Assembly (NCBI GenBank): GCA_016271365.2
Contig: CM057458.1
Location: 204,324,501-204,388,500 of the forward strand
DNA: 64,000 bases
Origin: Neoceratodus forsteri
Taxonomy: Eukaryota; Chordata; Ceratodontiformes; Ceratodontidae
Direction: 5' to 3'
In this document: positions 31,686 through 41,745 of the stretch, one piece after another
Position numbering within the stretch: position 1 is the stretch's first letter
Layout: each line of letters starts with the position of its first letter
Made by a program: the position numbers and the translations under genes
The notes under the pieces: generated by a model
Seen by the model: only the letters and a program-made list of their open reading frames with translations
What the model was told of the DNA's origin: nothing
Database searches by the model: none

Positions 31686-31993
31686 CATACTTCTCAACCT
31701 CTTGTCTCATGAATCAGGGACAAGGCTTAAAAAAATCAGGGACAAAGATCTCAAATCAGGGACACCTCTTAAAAACTGGTACTATTCACTTAGAAAGCTG
31801 ATAGAATAAAGGTATTTGTGATAAGATGCATTTTCTGAAGAAAAACAACTCTGCAACTTCAATGTTTGACATTATTTTGTGCTTTTAATCCCCATTGTTC
31901 TGTCACAAAAACGCAAATTTTATGAGGGACAGAGGAAAATGTTGAGGCTAAATCAGGGACATCCCTGAAAATCAGGGACAGTTGAGAGATATG
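31686..31993 (+). mobile_element. 308-bp hAT-like MITE, copy 2, with perfect 8-bp duplication
   Basis: Ends are catacttctcaac (31686-31698) and gttgagagatatg (31981-31993), inverted with two mismatches in 13. The 8-bp sequence gacaggtg lies at 31678-31685 and again at 31994-32001, exactly flanking the element, as expected for the hAT superfamily. The body is non-coding and contains the repeated phrase 'atcagggaca' on both sides. It is inserted 10 bp inside the left end of the large transposon and is therefore younger than it. Confidence 0.9.
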
Positions 31994-32053
31994 GACAGGT
32001 GTATCGGCCTAATCTTTTAATTTACAATGCAGAGGTTGGTATCACTGCAGATT

Positions 32054-32341
32054 TTTTGAAGATAGAGGGGGGACGGCTCAGGGGCAATGTGAGGAAGTAT
32101 TTTTTCACAGAGAGGGTGGTGGATGCATGGAACAGCCTTCCTGAGGAGGTTGTGGGGTCTAAAACTGTGGGAGAATTCAAGAATGCATGGGACAGACATA
32201 AGGCAATATTTGTGGACGGTAGGAAGAAATAGGCTGTTGGTTAAATAGGATCTGCAGCTTATCCTCTAGGTAGGGAAATGGGCAGACTAGGTGGGCCGAG
32301 CAGTCCTTATCTGCCATCAAAGTCTATGTTTCTATGTTTCT
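32054..32341 (+). mobile_element. CR1 3' end inserted in the left TIR
   Basis: A 288-bp 5'-truncated CR1 end of the main subfamily. It holds the last ORF2 codons (GRLRGNVRKYFFTERVVDAW, FKNAWDRHK), the 3' UTR and the octamer tail 'tatgtttctatgtttctat'. The empty site is preserved in the right TIR, which reads ctgcagattcctgtg without interruption (48882-48904 in reverse). The trinucleotide att flanks the insertion on both sides (32051-32053 and 32342-32344). Confidence 0.92.
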
Positions 32342-32659
32342 ATTCCTGTGTAGATAGACCTCTCCTTTCATAATTTGCTTGTTACCACCAAGAAAATTGA
32401 TGGACGGCCCCACGGGGGACCTAGTTCTGATTTTGGATGTTGTGGGCCCTCCGGGCCCCATAGTTTGGCCTAGGAATGCCTGATTTACAATTTCAAGGTG
32501 TCATTTTCTACATTTATTGGCATGCCAAGTTGGATAGAACAACTTAGAAAGTCCAAAATGGCCACCAAAATCCAATATGGCTACCATATTGTTAATAAAT
32601 ACTTGATTCACTAATAATTTCCAAATCCTTAGCTTCCAAGATACTGATTATCAATTATT

Positions 32660-33018
32660 CAGGAACATCTATATATTGAACATTTATTCATGAACATTTA
32701 TGACATCTATATATTGCTTTGAGGAGCCCTGCTAGACACAGGACCCAATGCAGACATTAATACTATATAAAACAATTGAATTCATGAGGCAATTTACTGA
32801 TAAAATAGTTTGAAGTATGTACAGCAAAGCTTAAATTCTAAATGTTGTATGTGCTGATTTGTTGTTTAGAATTAAGTCATTTTATCAATTATTTGACCCA
32901 ACACTATGAATATTTTGGGTCAACAGTACAACTTGGTTGTAATGTCCAGTGTTGAAGTCATTATATTGGAGTCCACTCCGGATCTGAACTGTCACATTCA
33001 CTCCCGAAGCTTGAAGAT
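32660..33018. other. Sub-terminal non-coding DNA of the large transposon
   Basis: AT-rich sequence between the left TIR and the 3' end of the minus-strand gene. It would hold the 3' UTR and polyadenylation signal of that gene. No feature is certain. Confidence 0.45.
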
Positions 33019-34320
33019 TCATCCACAGAAGTTTGTTCGTTGGCTGCTGGTATTGTTTTCAGTGTCATCATCTACTGTACAATCAGTCATTGGCACTGTG
33101 GTCAAAGGTTTTTGTTTGGTCTTCTGTGTGTGTCTTTGAGGTGTTGACTCACCTTCGTCATCTGCCTCATCTGTGTCAGCTGCACATCGTCGGCCGGCTA
33201 ACCTTCCACCCTTTCTTCTATGATGTAGGATGTCAGGTAACTGAAACCCAGTGAACCACACAGGTTTCAGCATTTCATCCTCTCTTTTCCATCCTGACAA
33301 ACAAGGGTCAACTTTTGGGGTTTCCAGCTCTGTGCAGTGACGCTAATAGTAGGCTGCCAGATTTGCTCATTATATGTGCGGACATGGGCTGGCTGGGTCT
33401 GGTAGAATCATTTGTGTAGTCTTCACTTTCAGGTTATTGTATTGCCTTACTCGTGTGTCTACCAGATCGTCTTCTCCTGTACCATTGTACACACAGCGTT
33501 GAATGAAGGTCTTGACATTTTGTTCAGTGTCTTGTGAAGCATATGTGCTTTCCCCAAGCCCTGAAAGGAGATTTATTCTTTCTTTGATCCTGTGCAAATG
33601 TTGAAAGACTAATTTCTTTGATACCTTATAGCAGTAACTCACATCACATACAGAGACAGCTTGGTATGCTGGCAAATTGAGACTTGCAGCTTGTCCAATG
33701 TGATCGTATATAGATACTATGTTTACAAATACATCGGGGTCAATTTGGAGCATCCATGGTGAATCTGGAAGGGTCTTTGTGAAAGCGTAAACCATCAGGA
33801 CGAGGATGTCTGTATCTTTGGCTTGGACGACAATTGGGCCTTTTGCAAAAGCACATTGCAGCACTATCCTCATATTTGCCTCCTCAAGGTTGCAAGAAAA
33901 CAGGAATTCTTCTGAATCTGGGTATATAGTATATGTGCTTCTGCCATTGCTGATAGTAAGTGAGCATCCTAAGTTTCTTCTGACATCCTCTTGTCTACCA
34001 TACCCATTGAAGTGCTGTATGAGATCTGTTTTGTTGTTGTTGTGAAGGTACTGTTAATACACCTTTCCCTGTGACATCTCTTGTGAATCTGATCCCACGT
34101 GAAGTCACATTCCTCCTGTTCCTACCGCTCGCTCAGCTCGTTCCTGCTGTTTCACTGAGAACTCCTGATCATCCTTATAATTATCAGAAATGACAATGAT
34201 TTCTGCTGAATTTGCTGTAGACAGAGGTGTGAAAGTGACAAGAAGTGCTTTCCCAAGGCTGTACCATGTATGCTGTGCAGGAACTGCTCTGACCATTGTC
34301 ATGGTGTTGTATATGTACAC
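33019..34320 (-). pseudogene. Transposase segment 4: XPG/PIN-like nuclease remnant and C terminus
   Basis: Frame 34105-34320 has IYNTMTMVRAVPAQHTWYSL and IIVISDNYKDDQEFSVKQQE, followed by RAERAVG. Frame 33370-33873 has MRIVLQCAFAKGPIVVQAKD, the acidic motif KDTDILVLMVY (about 33793-33825), DVFVNIVSIYDHIG, and LPAYQAVSVCDVSYCYKVSK where related proteins, as I recall them, have a GCDTTS-type turn. The DTD after a hydrophobic strand plus the downstream CD motif resembles the XPG-I acidic site and helix-turn region of FEN/XPG nucleases. The C terminus (33019-33300) reads GWKREDEMLKPVWFTGFQLP and then a polar tail. Confidence 0.7.
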
Positions 34321-34427
34321 TGATCATAACAGAGGAGAGGAAGAACTTTGAGCTTCTGCTTCATCGATGAGATAATTTCTTAAGACATGTTTGGTATTAG
34401 GTCTGTAGAGGTTTCCATCCAGAATTG

Positions 34428-35760
34428 CTATTGTAAGAGGATATGTTGTGAGCAGATGGAAAATGCATCTTTCTTGTCGGGGCACTTTGCAACAATGATG
34501 CTGAGAGCCTGATGGTCTTCTTTCAAGACTGCTTCTGCTTTGGGTTTCTTTTTCTTCTTGTCCATTCCTGTGGAAATTCCACTGTTTTTAATGGGCTCGA
34601 TGAAGCCAACTTTCCTTGATAGGAGGCAGTCATTTATAAATGCAGTCAACATAACTTCCCCTGTAGCCCTTGCTTTCAAAAGGCCCTCTACTATTGCCAG
34701 TGGTATTTCAATGCCCATTGCGATGTGTCATGCTACAGCCTGACATGGATCTTAATATGCATGAAGTTTCTTCACTAGCTCTTTCACTTGACCATCATGT
34801 TTCTTCATGGCACCATATGTCAAGTCATTGTATGTGGACGATGTTTTCAGAAGCATCTTCTCCTTCAGCGACAAATGAATTTTAGTGAACTTGTAGGAAT
34901 TCAAAACAAAGTCATCAGCAGCTTCCTCAGACGTACTGTAACCACCTCTCATGGGTCCACCCCTCACCTTGACCTCTCTATTGATTGAGACCTCAGTCAC
35001 TTGGTCTCCAGGTATCGTGGAGAACACCTCACTAGACAGACTAGCCCCAATGCCATATTCCTGCAGTTTATTGTATGTGTTCTCATTGATGGTTTTCAGA
35101 TTGATGAGGTCTACATGATGCCACATCAAATACTGAGAGTAGTTTTGATGGTTGAATGCAAACAGTAAAGAATATCTCATTGAGCCTGCAGATGCAAGTT
35201 TAGATTCTTGTCTCTGTATGGGGTGACCTGGGTGAGAAGAGTGCTGGTGTCACCAATGTAGCCTGTCACCCACTCTGCCATGGTGCCAGAGGTTTCCAGC
35301 ATTCATGACTGCACTTCAGGGAAAGATTCATCCAAGAGGACAAGATTCAGGGATTCTGCTGATAAAAATCTTCTCATGTTGATGAGCTTTTCTCATGGTC
35401 CATCAGTTAGTGAGCTGTGAATCTTGGATCCCATGACTCATAGGAGAGCCTCAAGGGACTGTTTATGTAACCTCATCAATCTAGAATAGTGGTGTCCTTC
35501 CAAGGCCTGGTCAACCGATCCATCCAGTATTATCCCCACCTGAACCCACCAGTCACGAAGTCCCATAGCACCGTATTGCTTGTAGAGGATCTTCTGCCTC
35601 ACCATCAGTTCATGAAATCCTCCCATCAAATTAACCACTTTTGTATATTTTTCTTCTTTCCACGTTATTTGTGCAATCTTGTAGAAAACTTCATGATTGC
35701 TATGGCTGAAGATGTGGTCAATATGTAGGTCATCCGTTAGATCCATGAGAAAGTCAAGGT
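34428..35760 (-). pseudogene. Transposase segment 3: core with GGFHELM and GDQVTE motifs
   Basis: Frame 35438-35746 has KVVNLMGGFHELMVRQKILY, DWWVQVGIILDGSVDQALEG and GHHYSRLMRLHKQSLEALL. A stop-rich stretch follows. Frame 34752-35180 has SLLFAFNHQNYSQYLMWHHV, the conserved STIPGDQVTEVSINREVKV near 35000, GGPMRGGYSTSEEAADDFV and the ILLKTSS-type end. Frame 34428-34718 has LSRKVGFIEPIKNSGISTGM, a Lys-rich stretch and LKEDHQALSIIVAKCPDK. The GDQVTEV position corresponds to an acidic D-Q-x-x-E block conserved in the family. It could be part of a catalytic core, but that is speculation. Confidence 0.72.
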
Positions 35761-36064
35761 AATATTTGCAAACTGCATCATCTGGTTCATGTGATAGAAT
35801 GGGCAGGAAATCAGTTTCGGATTTGAAGGTAGTGGTCGATATTGCTTTTTTTATTGAAAACTGTCCATGATCCTAGGACTGGAAGAGATTCATCTTCTCT
35901 GGAAGATTCTATGTTTGCTGCCAGAGCCCAAATACAATCTTTGCTCAAAGATCAAGCTTGGTCCTTCTTTCATCCTCATCGTAAGATGGGACGATCAGTG
36001 GGGGTTTTCTCTTTCCTATTTTATAATCCCCATAGTCAATAGGTTCTGAGCTCTCAAAGGTTTT

Positions 36065-37070
36065 CTAAACTTCTCTTGTTGAGCTGCTTGAAATATTCTG
36101 TTCTTGTACTGGGAAATCGCAGATGACAGCAGGACGTGAAATTTGGGGTATGTAAATCATTGAGTTAGTGTCATGTGTTGAGACTCCTGTTAATGTCTGT
36201 TGCTTACCATCTGAGTTATCAATTGTGACATCAGTTGGCTGTCCAGGTGGAATCATGTGTGGTGCATTTTTTTTCCTGAGATTTACTATCACGGGCCAAT
36301 TTCTTGTTTTGTCTTCTGACGTTTGTGTAAGAAATACTAGCCCCCAAATGACATAGAAGATTGACTGCTTCTTTACTTCCGGTGAGACGATGAATGGCCA
36401 TGTATAGAACTATTGACTTTGGAGAATGTTTTCCAGTAATGAGGCATTGCCAGTCACTAGCAATTGACCATATATTGGTAGCCTGAATTTCTGTTGTGAT
36501 GGTTGCATAACCCAGAGCATTAATCTTCTTAGAAGGGCTTATACAGAGCTATCGCATTGAAAATTTCTGGAATGGGTTCATAATTATCAAGCTCAGAAAG
36601 CAAGTATGCCATAGGAAACTGCAGTGACTCAATTTGTCTATCTTTTAATTTCCGATTGATCATCTTTGCAAATGCCTTGGTGATGTCACTATCTCTGAGC
36701 CCAGCTCCTCTCAAGGTTGCCAAAGAATAATCAAGTGGGTTTACTTTTGTTGAGTGAAGAATGAGAGGATTCCCATGTATCCCCTTCCCTGCAGTAAAAC
36801 CTATCTCATCTCCAAATTCATTGCTGATAAGATTCTTCAATTTGAAATGTGTGATTTATTCCAGCACCTTGTTCACATCCATTGAACTCATAAAGATTAT
36901 AAAGATCCTCCAGTAACTCTGGGAGTAAACAGCAACATTTCTGCTCAACAATCTTTCTTCTCATGATTTGATCGAGGCGTCAGTGGCTGAGTGTGATTGG
37001 TGGCTGTGCTGGGCTAGCCACAGGAAGCAACAGTTTGTGTGGAGGTTTTAATTGTTTCTTTGGCATTATT
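36065..37070 (-). pseudogene. Transposase segment 2: central region
   Basis: The order on the minus strand is as follows. From 36964: MRRKIVEQKCCCLLPELLED and LYNLYEFNGCEQGAGINHTF. Then 36529-36840 with ISNEFGDEIGFTAGKGIHGN. After a frameshift near 36530: GYATITTEIQATNIWSIASD and SPKSIVLYMAIHRLTGSKEA, followed by LLCHLGASISYTNVRR (about 36330-36390). Then 36065-36292 with PGQPTDVTIDNSDGKQQTLT and STHDTNSMIY. The DN-S-D...TL-G...STHDT order is the most recognisable family signature. The region upstream of 36964 (to about 37320) is AT-rich and may have been intronic or 5' coding sequence. Confidence 0.72.
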
Positions 37071-38350
37071 TAGTCACAATTTTGTGTCATTTTATCATTT
37101 TTGTTTAGTTTTTGTTCATTTTACTTCATTTTGTTATTTTTTTAGCAATAGTCAGGGGTGAAGAAGTGAGTTAGTTGATGGTCAGAGCGTTTTGGTTGAA
37201 GCAGCTGAACTAATAAGTCACACAGTGTTAAAGCTGCATTAATGTTTTGAACACCTGAATGAATTGCTCGCAGAGTATTCCCATATTTATGATTTTTTTG
37301 ACTGGAGAATGCTTGTTTTCTCCTACCTGGTTATCTTGCTGGGTACGAGGGGGAGGAATTGGAGGAGAGTTGTGGCCATCCTTGGAAGTGGATTAACACT
37401 TGGAGCTTGAGTCCATAGTGTGTGCAGCTTGCTGACCTGAGGATTGCTGGGGACTCTGGAACGGTACTGTGAGGGTCCTGTTTTCGGTGGTCCTGCCAAG
37501 GCTTTGGACTGGAATTAACCTGTTGGCATCTGTTAACTGAAGGACAAGGGTCTTGTTGGATCTCTGACCCATTGTTTGCCTGAGGGAGGTTGTCAGTGTT
37601 CCTGGCCTGAACCCGTGGGAGAGATCACCAGGGTAACAGGTTGTATGGGAGACCAGGTCTGGGGCCGCTGGAGAGTGTACTCTATTGGATCCAGTGGTCT
37701 GTAGTGCCTGGGGAAGTGGGCTCCAACTGGGACTTGTTCATAGCCTAGGACATTCAGCGATGTCTCCTTGGGGGATGGCCAGGTGGTCGAGTAGCTTGGT
37801 TTGAAGGGAGTTTTTCCAGGATTCTGGGAGAAAGATTTTTGTGGAAGATCTAAAATTGGATTATATTCAACTTGTTTGGTGATGGTCAGACTCTTCATTT
37901 TTCTTTCCTAATATATTAAACCCTGGAGGACAGTGAGAGTGCCCTTGTTTAATCTGATTTTGTGGATAATCTGCTGACTGATCTCCTGGCCTATGTGGGA
38001 GATAGTATCAGGAGAAGAGGGCAATAACTTCTATCTCTGGAAAGATGGGAGATCTCCAGAGGGAAATAACTACTCAACCTGGAGAATCTGTGTGACTCTT
38101 CTTTTTAATGAAATCACCTACACACTTTGTAATATAATTTATTTTATATTGTTGTATTTGGGGTTGGGGTTTTGGTTGATTGTCTGTTGTGTGTGTGGTG
38201 GTGGTGTGGAGTGATGTGGAAGTTTGAAAGTTTGAGTTGAGTGTTGTTTGACTGGGTGTTTGCAAACTGTGGTGAAGATGTGTTGGGCAGGCAAAATGAC
38301 AGTCGGGCATTATTCCCCCTCCAGGATGAGGGACATCCACCCTTTTCTTT

Positions 38351-38372
38351 GTCTCTCTCTCTCTCTCTCTCT
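38351..38372. repeat. (TC)n microsatellite
   Basis: Pure TC run in the 5' UTR of the interrupted L2 copy. Confidence 0.9.
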
Positions 38373-39718
38373 GTCCCCGGAGGTGTATAGATGGTGTAGG
38401 GCTCTGGAGATAGTCAGGAGGTTAAGGGCTGGGGATCGACCTGGTGAGGGAGTTGAAAGGAGTGGGTGGATTGGGATAGTGGGGACAAGGAGATGCCATG
38501 GGGTGAAATGGGTCCAGGAAAGGGGTCCTCCCTGTCAGGTTCCCATACCCAAGGGCTCTGCTTACAGCAGGCAGGTAACTGTCTTCTTCGGTTGCTCACC
38601 CTACTCGGGCAGTGTTATGCAATGCCAGGTCCATTAAAAACAAGACCGCTATAGTAGCGGATCTTGTTGAATCATATGACTTGGCTTGTATCACCAAGAC
38701 CTGGCTGGATGAGAATACTGGTCCCATTCTGGCATCAGCAATTCCGGCTGGGTGCTCAGTGATTCACCGCCCGAGGATGGATCATAGGAGTGGGGGTGTG
38801 GCCATTTTTTCTAGATCAGAACTGAACCTGATGGAGGTACCAGTGGGAGCCATCAACTCTTTTGAATGTATCTAGGATGAGGGTGGGTCAGAATAAAGGC
38901 TTATAATATCACTTTTTATAAGAATGCACTTGGGTTCACCTTGGGCCTTGCCCAAAAATAATTTCATAAATTACCAATAATAATAAATATTCACATGTGA
39001 TATTGTCCTATGCTCTCCAGATTCAAAAATGACTGTGAAAAACACTGTTGCCACACTTTGGATTATATAAGAGATAAATATATTTTATTCACATATGTAC
39101 AAGTCCTACATATTCATAACTAGCATAAATATCAAGCATAATAAAAGTAATGTAAACAAACTATAATGTAAACAAAAAAGATTTTAGAAAATCAAGTAAA
39201 TCATATAAAACAAATGAAACAAATTTCAACAATAAGCAATGTAAATGAGTAAGCACTATTCAGCTTAGTAAATTACAGTTTGTACTATTTCTTTAGCATA
39301 CTTATAAATAGCATGACCCTTTCTTTTTTTTTTCTATGAGAACTTGCAGTTCATTACACTAGTGTTTCAGATTATCTTGGCAGGATACTTGCTTAAACTT
39401 TATAGTATGAAAAAGGTATTTTCTTTAGATTTAAATTCATGCTTAACCATACACCTAAGGTTTGAAGCTAAAATGCACTGTTGTCACCCCAGATAGCCAA
39501 ATAAGTACTAAAAGTAGAATAAAGGAATACTTATGTTTTAGTTACCTGTACATGTGGTGTTCTACTTTTTAGCTTTCAACGTCTTGGTGAGAACTTTTGG
39601 TTTTGGATGACAAATGTGCTTGGTGGTGAGTTTGGCTTTAGTCTGCTGTCTTTTTTCTTTGAACCTGGAACTGTAGAGTCTTTTGACATCAATGAAGCAA
39701 TGCAGGCTGGATCCTTCT

Positions 39719-39810
39719 TGCTTATTTATTTATTTAGATTTTGGTAACCGGGTAAGCCCACTAAAACCAGAGATCCCTTTTTCAGGGGCGACCTGCTTGA
39801 CATCACAAAT
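39719..39810 (-). mobile_element. Rex1-like 3' tail fragment
   Basis: 'Ttatttatttatttagattt' followed by 'ggtaaccgggtaagccc' and 'caggggcgacctgc' is the complement of the Rex1-like 3' end seen at 61390-61479 (gcaggtcgc-like, 'cctggtgaaa', AATA tail). It is short and diverged. Confidence 0.55.
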
Positions 39811-40449
39811 CATCAAAAGTCACTTCAGGATTTAGTAGGAAAAATCAGACGTGATTTCAGTAGTTCAGCACAGTCTGTAGAAAGATTTCTCCCTGTGGAC
39901 AGCAATGTTGTTTTGGGTAACTGGACTCTGTGACTCTTTTCTATTTCAGTTAATTTCTGCTTTTGAACCTGCAACTCTGGACTCACTGCTATTTAACAGC
40001 ACTGCAGGCTTGTTGGCTGGTAAATTCCGAAGTCAGTCTCTTGTTTAGACTTTTAACAGAAATTCCAAAACAATACTTTTAGTCCAAATTCTCAGTATGC
40101 AAAACATAGGCCTTGCTTGATCCAATACTGGAACAAAGTCCTTTCTGTAGCAGTCACTTGCAGTTGGACCTGTGACAGAGTTGTGCAGGCTTTCAGGCTG
40201 GTTTAACATTCCTTGTGGTGGCAATGTTAAAGCCCAAGTAATGTTCCCAGTAGGTGTGGCTTCAGGCTTTGGGCCTAGTATAAGTCCAAGCTCAGCCAAA
40301 ATTGTCAGCACATTGAACACAGGTCTTCACACACCAAAGAATTAAGCAGTTCTGGGCAGGCTTTGCCAGCATCCCATTTATGTCCCCCTTACTGGGCGAC
40401 ATCACCATCAAGTTATGATTGGTCTGAGGACTCTTTGAGAGTGGTGCTG

Positions 40450-41745
40450 TTAGCATATCCTAAGCCATTTTTTGGGGGTCCTAATTCCCGCTGTGTAAAA
40501 TACCGAGTGACGAAATCCCGGAAAAAAAATCTTGATTAGTCAAAATAAAGAACGAAAAAAATACTGAATAACCAAATCCCGCCTCATTACATGTAAACAA
40601 ACAAAAAGGGACAGAAATTGAGATTCTGGGAACATTTGGAATGCTTGAGACATTGTAGGGAAGTAATAATGACTCACCAAACTCCAAGCAGTAGCGGCAT
40701 CAAATCTTCGGGACAGCAGCAGCATCGTATCCCTTTTCACCTCTTCCCCTCATGATTAGGCCAACCTCCCTTGTGTGAATCTATTAATTGAAGAACTTCA
40801 ATATTATGCTATCTCAGGAATCTTTCATGTCCCAGTTTCAAAGGATGAGCTGTGCTAGCTTCCACTATCCACTGCCTAACCAGTTAAACTAGTCTGCATG
40901 CTGACCGCCCTGTTTTGAAGTAATACATCCATATATTTCCCTTTATTCTGCTCCTCACCCAATCGGAATGCATTCCCTCTATTTTTTAATGCACTAATTT
41001 GTGTGCTGCAGCCTGTTTATCCCATCCAACATCATGATCAAGTCCTATCTCAGCCCTCTCTCAGCTAAATCATTTGAGTACAGTATATCCAACTTTTCCT
41101 CATATAGTAGTTCGGTTTAACATAGTAACATGGCACTGTGGTGATGGGGAGGAAAAGGGATACAAACAAGGAAGGGGAGAGGTGGGCTGGAGATAAGAGA
41201 GCAAGGAAGACTGAGATGCAGGAGCAGATGTGAATTAGATGCATCAGTGACATGAGATCGTGTTAGTTGAGAAGAGTTTTCAGGGTACTCAGGGAGGAGG
41301 AGGAGGAAGAATGAAGGGAGAGGAGGAGATTAGGGAAAATAAGGGGGGGTCAGAGAATGAGTAGGAGGGGAGGGGTGTGAAGGAGAGGGAACACTAAAGA
41401 AGAACATTCAGATACTGTAGCTAGGGAAAGAGACAAATCAGAAGTTAGAAATGAGACATACTCTGTGAGTAAGACACCTGCCCTTAAGGGAAGGAAGAAA
41501 CAGGGAAGAATATAAGTAATAAGGCTGGGTTTGGGGTGTTGAGACCAACGCCAAAGAATATGTGCTCCAGTCTGACCAGGTGGGAGTTATAGTTTTGGAT
41601 TGTCAGCACAATTTCAGTATTTTTTATAGCGGGATTTCGACTGTATCGGGAAATCGGCAGTTCGGGATGTTTTCTGAGGTAATTTACTGTTCGGTATTTT
41701 TTTACATGGGATTTCATACCTAACCCCATTTTTTTCAATATGACC
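40450..41745. mobile_element. Foldback-type element with CGAAATCCCG sub-terminal words
   Basis: The left end ('ggggtcctaattcccgctgt' then 'gtaaaataccgag' and 'cgaaatcccgg', 40475-40525) is mirrored at the right end. Read in reverse from 41740 that gives 'ggggttaggtatgaaatccc', 'gtaaaaaaataccgaac', 'gatttcccgatac' and 'cgaaatcccgct'. These ends are imperfect inverted repeats with repeated CGAAATCCCG words. The middle holds an old minus-strand CR1 end and purine-rich DNA (41140-41400). No coding capacity is seen. Confidence 0.55.
40740..41110 (-). mobile_element. Old CR1-like 3' end
   Basis: Words such as 'ctgctcctcacccaatcgga', 'tgcattccctctatttttta' and 'catcatgatcaagtcctatc' have the layout of the antisense CR1 C-terminal coding region. 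It is far more diverged than the other copies, so it is older or from another subfamily. Confidence 0.55.

Larger units (their letters stand above)
31676..32660 (+). repeat. Left terminal inverted repeat of the large transposon (interrupted)
   Basis: The arm starts with 'tagacaggtg' and is interrupted by a hAT MITE with its 8-bp duplication (31686-32001) and by a CR1 end (32054-32341). The net arm is about 385 bp. It pairs with the right arm read in reverse. Identity by eye is high, with roughly one change per 7-10 bases, which points to an old element. Confidence 0.82.

Noticed and set aside
33019..33300. Intact small acidic host protein on the minus strand
   Set aside because: It continues the transposase reading order (KPVWFTGFQLP block) and lies inside the TIR-bounded element.
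37593..37898. 101-residue minus-strand open frame
   Set aside because: It lies in the 5' UTR of the plus-strand L2 copy, has no recognisable features, and does not continue the transposase motifs.
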